Source: Paenibacillus antri
GTDB taxonomy: Bacteria > Bacillota > Bacilli > Paenibacillales > YIM-B00363
Direction of reading: 5' to 3'
Assembly: GCF_005765165.1 (NCBI RefSeq)
Contig: NZ_VCIW01000012.1
Location: 62,001-126,000, forward strand
Length of the DNA stretch: 64,000 bases
Positions 51,730-60,145 of the stretch are shown piece by piece. Each line of letters begins with the position of its first letter. Position 1 is the first letter of the stretch. A program made the position numbers and the translations under genes. Under the pieces are notes generated by a model. The model saw only the letters and a program-made list of their open reading frames with translations. It was not told the origin of the DNA and did no database searches.

Positions 51730-52660
51730 ATGCGCGGCGATGCAGGTCCAGCGCCCGCTGGACGAAGCCGTCGGCTTGCTGCAGCAGCGCCTTCGCGCGG
51801 TCCGCGTCGACGTTCGCGAGCAGCATGACGATCGCCGTCTTGACGTGCCGGCCGGCGGTTTCGAAGGCGGCGTCGACGCGGTCGTCGCCGGCGCCGGTCG
51901 CGAGGGCGATGATCCGCTTGGCGCGGTGGACGAGCTTCTCGTTGGACGGATTCAGATCGACCATCAGGTTGCCGTACACCTTGCCCGAGCGGACGAACGC
52001 GGTGGTCGTGATCAGATTAAGGATCATCTTCTGCGTCGTGCCCGCCTTCATGCGCGTCGAGCCGTGAATCGCCTCCGGGCCGACGACCGCCTCCAGCTTC
52101 AGATCGGCGATCTCCGCCATCGGCGTGTCGGCGTTGTTGCACAGCGCCACGACGCGAGCGCCGAGCTCCTTCGCGCGCCGCATCGCGCCGAGCACGTACG
52201 GCGTCCGGCCGCTGGCCGCGATGCCGACGACGACGTCCGCCGCGGCGATACCGTGCGCGTCGATGTCCGCGGCGCCGGTCTCGGCGCTGTCTTCGGCGCC
52301 TTCCACCGGATCCTTGACGGCTCGGAAGCCGCCGGCGATGATGCCCTGCACGAGCGACGGATCGGTGCCGTACGTCGGCGGGCATTCCGAAGCGTCGAGA
52401 ATGCCGATGCGGCCGCTCGTGCCGGCGCCGACGTAGAACAGCCGGCCGCCGCGGCGGAACGCGTCGACGACCCAATCGGCGCATGCGGCGATCTGCGGAA
52501 TGATCGCCCGCACGCAGTCGGCGACGCGCCGGTCCTCGTCGTTAATGAGCAGCATGATGCGCTCCGAGTCGAGCTCGCCGAGCGTCTTCGTACGGTCGTT
52601 GACTTGTTCCGTCACGAGACGGTTCAATACCTCGTGCGACGAAGCGGAAGCGGAGTTCAT
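51728..52660 (-). CDS. murQ: N-acetylmuramic acid 6-phosphate etherase
   Basis: 310 residues. Cleaves the lactyl ether of MurNAc-6-phosphate to GlcNAc-6-phosphate and D-lactate. SIS-domain signatures are GAGTSGRIGILDASECPPTYG (with the catalytic Glu after the Ser), GIAASGRTPYVLGAM and GPEAIHGSTRMKAGTTQKMILNL, all standard MurQ motifs. Start ATG 52660, 10 nt after GGAGGG. It overlaps the kinase stop by 4 bp and is translated after it, so MurNAc is phosphorylated and then cleaved by the two products. Confidence 0.96.
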   Translation of the reverse strand: MNSASASSHEVLNRLVTEQVNDRTKTLGELDSERIMLLINDEDRRVADCVRAIIPQIAACADWVVDAFRRGGRLFYVGAGTSGRIGILDASECPPTYGTDPSLVQGIIAGGFRAVKDPVEGAEDSAETGAADIDAHGIAAADVVVGIAASGRTPYVLGAMRRAKELGARVVALCNNADTPMAEIADLKLEAVVGPEAIHGSTRMKAGTTQKMILNLITTTAFVRSGKVYGNLMVDLNPSNEKLVHRAKRIIALATGAGDDRVDAAFETAGRHVKTAIVMLLANVDADRAKALLQQADGFVQRALDLHRRA

Positions 52661-53628
52661 GATCGCGGATCCCTCCCATGACTTGATGAATAGCGCGACC
52701 GCGCGAGCAGGGCGGCGCCCTCGGCGGGCGTCCGCGGCTCGCCCTCGGCCGGCGCTTCGAAGCGAACGCCGGGATGACGCGCACGGAGCGCGCGGGCGAA
52801 GGCGTCCCGGAATGCCGCCGACGAGCAGAAGACGGAGCCGGCGAACGCGACTCGTTCCGCGGCGAACGCGGGGAGCCGGTCGAGCAGCCCGGCCGCGGTG
52901 GCGGCGAGCGCTTCGGCTTCGGCGCGGACGATCTCGGTTGCCGCCGCGTCCCCGGCTTCGCAAGCGTCGATCGCGAGCTTCGCGAACGCGGCGATGTCGG
53001 CCTTGGCGATCGACGGCTGATAGATGTAAGATTTCAGCTCCGGAAGCTCCCGAAGCGAAAGCGCAGCAAGCAGCATCGGAGCGATCGCCGTGGGCGGGAT
53101 CGTGCCGTCGTAGGACGCCATGGCCGCTTTCAACGCGCGGACGCCGATGGCGTAGCCGCTGCCCTCGTCGCCCAGCAGATGACCCCAGCCGCCGGCGCGG
53201 TGCCGGGTGCCGTCCGGCTCGACGGCGTAGACGATCGAACCGGTGCCGGACACGGCGAGCAGCCCGTTAGGCTGGCCGACCGCGGCCATCAGCGAAATTT
53301 CGGCTTCGGACAGCAGCGCGAACGGGACGTCCCGGCCGAGGCGCTCTCGCAGGAAGCCGCCGAGCGCGTCCTCGAACGCGCGCCGTTCGGCCGGCAGGTC
53401 GACGCCCGACAAGCCGAGGCAGACGCCGGTCAGCTCGCGCCCTGCGAGTCGACCGTCAGCGAAGGCCGCTTCCAACAAAGCCAGAAGCTCCCGGATCGCG
53501 GCCGCCGTCGTGACGGCGTGCGGATTCGTGGAACCGCCCGCCGCGCGATACAGCAAGGAGCCGTCTTCCGAGACCGCGACGAGCTCCGTCTTCGTGCCGC
53601 CGCCGTCGATGCCGAGCGTATACGCCAT
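52657..53628 (-). CDS. murK: BadF/BadG-type amino-sugar kinase (MurNAc/GlcNAc kinase)
   Basis: 323 residues of the BadF/BadG/BcrA/BcrD ATPase fold: LGIDGGGTKTELVAVS (phosphate 1), GVCLGLSGVDLP, GLLAVSGTGSIVYAVEPDGTRHRAGGWGHLLGDEGSGYAIG (the GSG and GDEGS loops) and FAGSVFCS. In Clostridium MurK phosphorylates MurNAc and GlcNAc; here linkage to murQ makes MurNAc the probable substrate. Start ATG 53628 with GGAGG 8 nt upstream. Confidence 0.88.
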   Translation of the reverse strand: MAYTLGIDGGGTKTELVAVSEDGSLLYRAAGGSTNPHAVTTAAAIRELLALLEAAFADGRLAGRELTGVCLGLSGVDLPAERRAFEDALGGFLRERLGRDVPFALLSEAEISLMAAVGQPNGLLAVSGTGSIVYAVEPDGTRHRAGGWGHLLGDEGSGYAIGVRALKAAMASYDGTIPPTAIAPMLLAALSLRELPELKSYIYQPSIAKADIAAFAKLAIDACEAGDAAATEIVRAEAEALAATAAGLLDRLPAFAAERVAFAGSVFCSSAAFRDAFARALRARHPGVRFEAPAEGEPRTPAEGAALLARSRYSSSHGRDPRS

Positions 53629-53656
53629 GGTAACATCCTCCGTAACATTTTCCTTG

Positions 53657-53686
53657 AGTATAAGTCATGGGGGAACGAGTTGTAAA
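53657..53686 (-). promoter_or_regulatory. Promoter of murK-murQ
   Basis: On the minus strand, TTTACA (complement of 53681-53686), 18 bp, TATACT (complement of 53657-53662). Just upstream is an AT-rich inverted-repeat-like stretch TGAAATTTTATTTTACA, similar to the one in the murR promoter. Confidence 0.65.
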
Positions 53687-53712
53687 ATAAAATTTCATGA
53701 CCAAATATTATC

Positions 53713-53741
53713 TTGAAATTAATTTTCACCAATTCTATAAT
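53713..53741 (+). promoter_or_regulatory. Promoter and operator of murR-namZ-nagZ-anmK
   Basis: TTGAAA (53713-53718), 17 bp, perfect TATAAT (53736-53741). The sequence TGAAATTAATTTTCA (53714-53728) is an inverted repeat (TGAAA-N5-TTTCA) overlapping the -35, as expected for an RpiR/MurR-type operator. Confidence 0.7.
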
Positions 53742-53835
53742 GGGGTCAACAAAGCTTTTCGAAAGCGGTATCATATGAAGTAGGATATACATGAACAGCT
53801 TCCGGGGGCATCGAAATTTCGAGGGGGTGAAGAGC

Positions 53836-54684
53836 TTGAACGGCGGATTAGTGCGAATCAGAGAAGTGATCGACCAAGTGAATCCGTCCGAGCGCAAGGT
53901 GGCTGCCTACATATTGGAGCACCCGCAGGACATGATCGAGCAGTCCGTGGCGCAGCTCGCCGCGAACAGCGGCGCGAGCCAAGCGGCGATCGTGCGTCTG
54001 TGCAAGTCGCTGGGCGTGAAGAGCTACCAAGAATTGAAGCTGAAGGTCGCGGGCGACCTGCAGGAGCGCAAGCACGAGTCTTCCGCGACAGGCTATTCGG
54101 ACATACAACCGAACGATTCGATTCAATCGATCATCGAGAGCGTCTCGAACAACAACATCCAGTCGATACGCGACACGGTCAAGATCGTGGACGCGGCGGC
54201 GGTGGAACGGGCCGTGGCGGCGCTGAACGGGGCGAAGCGCATCTTCTTCTTCGGCGTCGGCGCGTCGAACCTGATCGCGATGGACGCGCAGCAGAAGTTC
54301 CTTCGCATCAATAAGACCAGTTTATCGTTCCCGGACCCTCATGTACAACTGACGTCAGCGGTGACGATGACGGCGGACGACGCCGCGGTCGGCATCTCCT
54401 ATTCGGGCGAGACGAGCGAAATCATCCGGGCGCTGACGATCGCGAAGGAGCATGGCGCCACGACGATCAGCATTACGAAGTACGGCGACAACACGGTCAG
54501 CCGAACGGCGGATATTCCGCTGTTCACCTCTTCCACCGAGACGGAAATTCGAAGCGGGGCGATGGCGTCCCGGATTTCCCAACTGAACGTCGTCGACATT
54601 TTGTACATCGGCGTCGCCAGCCGGAATTACGATTCGGCCGTCACGTATTTGGAAGAGAGCCGCCGCGCGATTCGACAGCGATAG
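53836..54684 (+). CDS. murR: RpiR family regulator of MurNAc metabolism
   Basis: 282 residues. Helix-turn-helix domain (about 1-78, IREVIDQVNPSERKVAAYILEHPQDMIEQSVAQLAANSGASQAAIVRLCKSLGVKSYQELK) and a sugar-isomerase (SIS) domain (about 125-255, AKRIFFFGVGASNLIAMDAQQKF, GISYSGETSEIIRAL). Start TTG 53836 is 6 nt after GGGGGTG; upstream extension rejected. In E. coli and B. subtilis MurR senses MurNAc-6-phosphate. It lies divergent from murK-murQ, and both promoters carry related inverted repeats, so it is likely their shared regulator. Confidence 0.85.
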   Translation: MNGGLVRIREVIDQVNPSERKVAAYILEHPQDMIEQSVAQLAANSGASQAAIVRLCKSLGVKSYQELKLKVAGDLQERKHESSATGYSDIQPNDSIQSIIESVSNNNIQSIRDTVKIVDAAAVERAVAALNGAKRIFFFGVGASNLIAMDAQQKFLRINKTSLSFPDPHVQLTSAVTMTADDAAVGISYSGETSEIIRALTIAKEHGATTISITKYGDNTVSRTADIPLFTSSTETEIRSGAMASRISQLNVVDILYIGVASRNYDSAVTYLEESRRAIRQR

Positions 54685-54793
54685 GCGCGGAAGACGTTCG
54701 GATTCGATCCGGAACCGGAAGATGCGTACAAGTCGCAGCGACTCGGCACCGGAGCTCGGTACCGGATTCGGACGGACAAGGGGAGGAATCGGC

Positions 54794-55957
54794 ATGCAAC
54801 GAGTCATAACGGGATTGGAGCGGCTGGCGCGGCAGGGCGATCCGCGGCTCGCCGGGAAGCGGATCGGCCTCGTGACGAATCCGACCGGCATAACGGCGGA
54901 TTTCCGGACGGCGATCGACGTCTGCGCGAGCTTGCCCGGGGCGCGCTTGACCGCGTTATTCGCTTGCGAGCATGGGTTATACGGCGAAAAGCAAGCGGGC
55001 GACCGGTTCGAGGACGGCGTCGACGCGGCGACCGGCGTGCCGGTCTACAGTCTGTATGGCCCGCGTAAGGCGCCGGACGCGTCGACGCTGGAGGAGGTCG
55101 ACGTCCTGCTGTTCGACATTCAGGACTTAGGAATGCGGTTTTACACGTACGGCTCGACGCTGGTGTACGTATTGCGCGCATGCGCGCAGCACGGGAAGCC
55201 GCTGCTCGTGCTCGACCGCCCGAACCCGCTCGGCGGGGAGCGCGTCGAGGGCGGCTTGCTCGAGCCGGGCTTCGAGTCGATGGTCGGAGCCTGGTCGATG
55301 CCGGTCCGCACGGGGCTGACGATCGGCGAGACGGCGCTGATGGCGAACGACGCGCTCGGCATCGGCTGCGACGTCGATCTCGTGCCGATGGAAGGGTGGA
55401 CGCGCGCGATGGAATACCCGGAGACGGGACTGCCGTGGGTGCTGCCGTCGCCTAACATTCCGACGATCGATACCGCCCGCGTGTATGCGGGCACTTGCTT
55501 TTTCGAGGGGACCTGCTTGTCCGAGGGGCGCGGCACGACGCGGCCGTTCGAGTGGATCGGCGCGCCGTGGCTCGACGGCCGACGGCTCGCGGACGAGATG
55601 AACGAGTACGGCTTGCCCGGCGTCCGCTTCCATCCGAGCTATGCGACGCCGACGTTCTCGAAGCATGCAGGCGCGTTGTGCGGCGGGGTGCAGCTGTTCG
55701 TGACGGAGCCGGCGCGGTACGAGGCGGTGCGGACGGGCCTTACGCTGCTGCATACAGTAGCTCGGCTGTATCCGGACGACTTCGCGTGGCTGCCGCCGTT
55801 CAAGGAAGGGATGCGTCCGTTCATCGACTCGCTGGCCGGCGGAGAGGACGTGCGCCTCTCGATCGCGAGCGAGGACGGCCTGGCGCGCGTGCTGGAGGCT
55901 TGGTCGCACGGCGCGGCGGCTTGGACGGAACGAAGAAAGGCGTATTTACGATATTAG
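54794..55957 (+). CDS. namZ: Exo-beta-N-acetylmuramidase (NamZ/DUF1343 family)
   Basis: 387 residues. The conserved DUF1343 stretches are present: KRIGLVTNPTGIT, FACEHGLYGEKQAGDRFEDGVD, YSLYGPRKAPDASTLEEVDVLLFDIQDLGMRFYTYGSTL, LDRPNPLGGERVEGGLLEPG and GTCLSEGRGTTRPFEWIGAPWLDG. B. subtilis NamZ (YbbC) removes non-reducing-end MurNAc from peptidoglycan fragments. No signal peptide is visible, so it may act inside on imported muropeptide sugars. GGGAGG 8 nt before the ATG; nagZ follows within 13 bp. Confidence 0.9.
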   Translation: MQRVITGLERLARQGDPRLAGKRIGLVTNPTGITADFRTAIDVCASLPGARLTALFACEHGLYGEKQAGDRFEDGVDAATGVPVYSLYGPRKAPDASTLEEVDVLLFDIQDLGMRFYTYGSTLVYVLRACAQHGKPLLVLDRPNPLGGERVEGGLLEPGFESMVGAWSMPVRTGLTIGETALMANDALGIGCDVDLVPMEGWTRAMEYPETGLPWVLPSPNIPTIDTARVYAGTCFFEGTCLSEGRGTTRPFEWIGAPWLDGRRLADEMNEYGLPGVRFHPSYATPTFSKHAGALCGGVQLFVTEPARYEAVRTGLTLLHTVARLYPDDFAWLPPFKEGMRPFIDSLAGGEDVRLSIASEDGLARVLEAWSHGAAAWTERRKAYLRY

Positions 55958-55970
55958 GGAGATGAGGCGA

Positions 55971-57605
55971 GTGAACGAGGAGACGCTGCTCTCGCGGATG
56001 ACGCTGCGGGACAAGATCGGTCAGATGCTGCTTGTCGGCTTCCACGGGACGGACGTTCCGGAGGAGCTGCGGTCGCTCATTACGGAAGGGAGAATCGGCG
56101 GCGTCATCCTGTTCGCGCGCAACGTCGAATCCCCGGCGCAGGTGGCGCGGCTGACCGCCTCGCTGCAGCGCGCCGCGGCGGAGGCGGGCGTGCCGCCGCT
56201 GTGGATCTCGATCGACCAGGAAGGCGGCATGGTCGCGCGGCTGACGGAGGGCGTGGCGCTTATGCCCGGCAACATGGCGCTCGGCGCGACCGACGACCCG
56301 TCGCTCGCGTACGAGGCGGCGCTCGTCGCCGGCCTAGAGCTGTGCGCGCTCGGCATTAACATGAACTACGCCCCGGTGCTCGACGTGAACAACAATCCGG
56401 CGAATCCGGTCATTGGCGTCCGCTCGTACGGCGAGTCGCCGGAGCGCGTCGCCGCGTTCGGCGCCGAGGCGATCCGCGGGTATTCGGCGTCCGGAGTGGC
56501 GGCCACGGCGAAGCACTTCCCCGGCCATGGGGATACGAGCGTCGATTCGCATCTCGATCTGCCTCTCGTCGGGCATGACCGAGAGCGGCTCGACCGGGTC
56601 GAGCTGGCGCCGTTCCGGCGGGCGATCGAAGCGGGCGTGGATTTGATCATGACCGCGCACGTCCGCTTCCCCGCGATCGAGCCGAACGGGCTGCCCGCGA
56701 CGCTGTCGACGGCGGTGCTGACGGGCCTGCTCCGCGAGGAGCTCGGCTTCGACGGCGTCATCACGACGGATTGCATGGAGATGAAGGCGATCGCGGACCA
56801 TTACGGCACGCGCGAAGCGGCGGTGCTTACCGTCGCGGCCGGCGCCGATCAGGTGCTCGTCAGCCACACGGTCGAGCTGCAGCGCGGCGCGCTGGCGGCG
56901 ATCGAAGCCGCGGTAGCGGACGGGCGCATCCCGCCGGAGCGCATCGAAGCGGCCGCGCGGCGGTCGCTGCGGCTGAAGGCGGCGCGCGGCGTGCTGACCG
57001 CGTCGGGGGCACCGGCGGCGTCCTTCGACGAGGTGGGAAGCGAGGCGCATCTTGCCGTCGCCCGCGACATCAGCGAGCGCAGCGTCACGCTCGTGCGCAA
57101 CGAGCGCGGCGCGCTGCCGTTGCAGGACGCGCGGACGCTCGTCGTCACCGTCGCGGCGGTCGCGCAGACGATCGCGGACGAGGCGGTGCGCGCGTCCGCC
57201 GGTCTCGGCGCCGCGCTGGCGTCGCTCGGGCTCGATTGCCGCGACGAAGTCGTCGACTCCGCTCCTTCGGAGGCGCGGATCGCCGCCCTCGCGGCGCTCG
57301 CCCGCGAAGGCGGCTGGGCGCAGCTCGTCGTAGGCGTCTATAACGCCGCCTTCCATCCCGCGCAGGCGCGCCTCGTGCGCGAGCTGCAGGCGACGGGCCT
57401 CCCGCTCGTCGTCGCGGCGCTGCGCAATCCGTACGATCTCGCGCTGTTCCCGGACGTCGACGGGTACGTCGCCGTCTACGAGAACCGGCCGCTGTCGCTC
57501 ATGAGCGCGGCGAAGGCGCTGCTTGGCCGGATCCCGTTCCGCGGCGCCCTGCCGGTGTCGCTCGGCGACGCGTACCCGGCCGGCTGGCGAGGGGAGACCC
57601 GATGA
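55971..57605 (+). CDS. nagZ: Glycoside hydrolase family 3 beta-N-acetylglucosaminidase
   Basis: About 544 residues. GH3 TIM barrel (1-340): SIDQEGGMVARLTEGVALMPGNMA, then TAKHFPGHGDTSVDSHLDLP with the His/Asp dyad of NagZ enzymes in the GDTSVDSH loop, and nucleophile Asp in TTDCMEMKAIADHYG. A C-terminal alpha/beta domain of about 200 residues follows, as in B. subtilis NagZ. No signal peptide. GTG 55971 is preferred: the ATG at 55962 directly abuts GGGAG. It removes GlcNAc from muropeptide sugars, complementing NamZ. The 3' end overlaps anmK by 4 bp (ATGA). Confidence 0.93.
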   Translation: MNEETLLSRMTLRDKIGQMLLVGFHGTDVPEELRSLITEGRIGGVILFARNVESPAQVARLTASLQRAAAEAGVPPLWISIDQEGGMVARLTEGVALMPGNMALGATDDPSLAYEAALVAGLELCALGINMNYAPVLDVNNNPANPVIGVRSYGESPERVAAFGAEAIRGYSASGVAATAKHFPGHGDTSVDSHLDLPLVGHDRERLDRVELAPFRRAIEAGVDLIMTAHVRFPAIEPNGLPATLSTAVLTGLLREELGFDGVITTDCMEMKAIADHYGTREAAVLTVAAGADQVLVSHTVELQRGALAAIEAAVADGRIPPERIEAAARRSLRLKAARGVLTASGAPAASFDEVGSEAHLAVARDISERSVTLVRNERGALPLQDARTLVVTVAAVAQTIADEAVRASAGLGAALASLGLDCRDEVVDSAPSEARIAALAALAREGGWAQLVVGVYNAAFHPAQARLVRELQATGLPLVVAALRNPYDLALFPDVDGYVAVYENRPLSLMSAAKALLGRIPFRGALPVSLGDAYPAGWRGETR

Positions 57606-58792
57606 TCGGCGCCTACACGTCGAAGCCGTCTCGGCTCGTCGTCGGTCTCATGTCCGGCACGTCGCTCGACGGCATCGACGCGGCGGTCGTCCGGCTTTCG
57701 GGCAGCGGCCTCGCGACGAAGACGGAGCTCGTCCATTACGAGAGCCGTCCCTACGACGATAAGACGCGCGAGCGGCTGAAGGACCTGTGCACGGTGGAGC
57801 GCTCCGACGTCGCCGCCGTCTGCGGCATGAACTTCCGGCTCGCGAATCTCTTCGCGGACGTGGCGATCGACGCGGTCGCCGGCGCCGGGCTGACGATGGA
57901 CGACATCGACCTGATCTCGTCGCATGGCCAGACCGTCTGGCATATCCCGGCCGATACGCCGGGCGACGCCTTCCTGCCGCGGTCGACGCTGCAGATCGGC
58001 GATCTGTCGGTGCTCGCGAAGCGCACCGGCGCGCTCGTCGTCGGCGACTTCCGGCCGGCGGACATGGCGGTCGGCGGCCAAGGGGCGCCGCTCGCGCCGT
58101 ACGGCGACTTCCTCTTGTTCCGAAGCGAAACGGTCGGCCGCCTGCTGCAAAACGTCGGCGGCATCGGCAACTGCGCCGCGCTGCCGGCCGCGGCGCGCCC
58201 GGAGGACGTCTTCGCGTTCGACACCGGACCCGGCAACATGGTCATCGACCAAGCCGTCTTCCGGCTGTCGAGCGGCGCGCGGACGTTCGACGACGGCGGC
58301 GCTTGGGCGGCTTCGGGCCGCCCCGACGAATCGCTCGTCGACGAGCTGATGCGCCATCCGTACTTCGACCTGCCGCCGCCGAAGTCGACCGGCCGCGAGG
58401 TGTTCGGCAAGGCGTATACGGAAGCGTTCCTGGAGGCGGCGCGCGCGAGGGGGCTGAGCGACGCGGACATCGTCGCGACGGCGACGGCGTTCACGGCGCG
58501 CACGATCGCGCACGCATACCGCCGGGACGTCTTCCCTCGCTGCGAGATCGGCGAAGTCATAATCACCGGCGGCGGCGCGCATAACCGGACGCTGCTCCGC
58601 ATGCTGGCGGAGCTGCTTCCCGAGCAGCGCGTCACGAATTCGCGCGCGCTCGGCTTCGACGACGACGCCAAGGAAGCGATCATCTTCGCGATGCTCGGCA
58701 ACGACTTCCTGTACGGCGTCGCGAACAACCTGCCGTCCGCGACCGGCGCGAGCCGTCCGACCGTCATGGGCAAGCTTGCGCTCCCTTGGTGA
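57602..58792 (+). CDS. anmK: Anhydro-N-acetylmuramic acid kinase
   Basis: 396 residues. VGLMSGTSLDGIDAAVVRL at the N-terminus is the AnmK phosphate-1 motif, then ISSHGQTVWHIPADTPGDAFLPRSTLQIGD, FDTGPGNMVID and VIITGGGAHNRTLL. Catalyses ATP-dependent opening and 6-phosphorylation of 1,6-anhydroMurNAc to MurNAc-6-phosphate, which MurQ then cleaves. Best known from Gram-negative recycling; its presence implies a source of anhydroMurNAc, such as lytic transglycosylases. Last gene of the operon. Confidence 0.95.
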   Translation: MIGAYTSKPSRLVVGLMSGTSLDGIDAAVVRLSGSGLATKTELVHYESRPYDDKTRERLKDLCTVERSDVAAVCGMNFRLANLFADVAIDAVAGAGLTMDDIDLISSHGQTVWHIPADTPGDAFLPRSTLQIGDLSVLAKRTGALVVGDFRPADMAVGGQGAPLAPYGDFLLFRSETVGRLLQNVGGIGNCAALPAAARPEDVFAFDTGPGNMVIDQAVFRLSSGARTFDDGGAWAASGRPDESLVDELMRHPYFDLPPPKSTGREVFGKAYTEAFLEAARARGLSDADIVATATAFTARTIAHAYRRDVFPRCEIGEVIITGGGAHNRTLLRMLAELLPEQRVTNSRALGFDDDAKEAIIFAMLGNDFLYGVANNLPSATGASRPTVMGKLALPW

Positions 58793-58817
58793 ATCGGTCG
58801 CTTGCGCGCTTGACCGC

Positions 58818-58861
58818 AACGACGATCGTTGACCTCCTCGGAGGGCGGCGGTCGTTTTTTT
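58818..58861 (+). terminator. Rho-independent terminator
   Basis: AACGAC pairs with GTCGTT around an inner CCTCC/GGAGG stem, followed by eight T, 25 bp after anmK. Confidence 0.8.
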
Positions 58862-59108
58862 GGCTATCGTCGATCGTTTTCTACGATACGCCGGGAGAGA
58901 AAGGACGCCGGCAGCGACGGCCTGCAAACACTTGTACATCTCTATCGCCATCCGCCGCCGCTTATGCCAACCTCCGCCGTACCTATTGACGCAACCGACC
59001 GGCCGCCGGCCAAGCCGGCGTAGTCCCTCAACAATGCGTTGACCGGGACAAAACCGATCCTTCATAATAGGCGGTACACTACGTCAAGCGAGGGAGAGAG
59101 CCGAACCG
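58862..59108. other. Gene-free stretch
   Basis: Short frames lack ribosome-binding sites. GCCGGC-CAA-GCCGGC near 59005-59019 is a small hairpin. The comB promoter probably lies here; no clear boxes were found. Confidence 0.4.
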
Positions 59109-59822
59109 ATGGAAATCAACATCTTGCAGCTGATCGAAGGCGCGAAGCAGGCGAGAGGACTGACGGTCGTCATCGACGTGTTCCGCGCGTTCTCGACGGC
59201 TTGCTACGTGACCGAACGCGGCGCCTACCGGATCGTGCCGGTCGGCGACATCGAGACCGCCTATCGGTTGAAGCGCGACAATCCGTCCTACATTCTTATG
59301 GGCGAGCGCGGCGGCGTCATTCAGCCCGGCTTCGACTTCGGCAATTCGCCGACGCACGCGGAGCGGGCCGACTTCACGGGACTTACGGTCGTGCATACGA
59401 CGAGCGCGGGCACGCAGGGCATCGCGAACGCGGGCGGAGCCGACGAGGTCGTCACCGGCAGCTTCGTGAACGCGGGAGCGATCGTGCGCTACATCCGGGA
59501 ACGCAAGCCGGAGCGGGTCTCGCTCGTATGCATGGGGCTGGGCGCGAAGTCGCCGGCGGACGAGGACACGTTGTGCGCCGAGTACATCAAGAACGAACTG
59601 GAGGGCAAGCCGAACGACTTCGAGCGCATCGTCCGCCACTTGCGCGAAGGCGAAGGCCGCACCGGCAGCTTCATGGATCTCGAGGGGGAAGTCTCGGAGC
59701 GGTCCGCCCCGAAATCCGATTTCGAGAAATGTCTCGACCTCGACCGCTTCTCCTTCGTCTTGAAGGTCGAGCCGTTCGAAGAGGGCCTGAAGCAGCTTCG
59801 GAAAATCGAGGTGGCTCCATAG
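59109..59822 (+). CDS. comB: 2-Phosphosulfolactate phosphatase-like protein
   Basis: 237 residues, the usual ComB length. TVVIDVFRAFSTACYVTERGAYRIVPVGDIETAY, GERGGVIQPGFDFGNSPTHAE, TVVHTTSAGTQGIANAGGADEVVTGSFVNA and CMGLGAKSPADEDTLCAEYI match the ComB family (including YitC of B. subtilis). ComB hydrolyses 2-phosphosulfolactate to sulfolactate, a Mg-dependent step in coenzyme M synthesis and in spore sulfolactate formation. No comA or comC neighbour is present here. Weak ribosome-binding site (AGGGAGAG). Followed by a terminator. Confidence 0.88.
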   Translation: MEINILQLIEGAKQARGLTVVIDVFRAFSTACYVTERGAYRIVPVGDIETAYRLKRDNPSYILMGERGGVIQPGFDFGNSPTHAERADFTGLTVVHTTSAGTQGIANAGGADEVVTGSFVNAGAIVRYIRERKPERVSLVCMGLGAKSPADEDTLCAEYIKNELEGKPNDFERIVRHLREGEGRTGSFMDLEGEVSERSAPKSDFEKCLDLDRFSFVLKVEPFEEGLKQLRKIEVAP

Positions 59823-59845
59823 CTCCCAAAAATATTTTTATTTAG

Positions 59846-59882
59846 AAAATGCCTTCGTCCGGACGGACGAGGGCATTTTTTT
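59846..59882 (+). terminator. Rho-independent terminator
   Basis: AAAATGCCTTCGTCC pairs with GGACGAGGGCATTTT (one wobble) over a short loop and is followed by T-tract, 24 bp after comB. Confidence 0.88.
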
Positions 59883-60024
59883 GCATGCGAACGTTGTCGA
59901 ATGCGGAAGGAACGGCCCGAAGGCGGGCGACGGGCGTCGAAGCAAGGGAGGAAGAGCGGGAAAAATCCGACAACGGCGCGGTTTTTATTAATTGTATACA
60001 ATAAAAATACGACTGAAATCCCTA

Positions 60025-60073
60025 TTGTATATCCAAAATGACTTTGCTATGATCTCAGTTGAAAGCGCTTAAT
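60025..60073 (+). promoter_or_regulatory. Sigma-A promoter with a cre-like site at the start point
   Basis: TTGTAT (60025-60030), 17 bp, TATGAT (60048-60053). TGAAAGCGCTTAAT (60060-60073) begins at about +1 and matches the cre pattern TGAAAGCGCTTACA at 12 of 14. CcpA bound here would block transcription of the sugar operon when preferred sugars are present. Confidence 0.75.
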
Positions 60074-60145
60074 GAAAATGCTTTATATGGTAAATATTCA
60101 AGGCGAAGGGTTACGTCTCGTACGAAAAAGAGGAGGTATTTTCGC

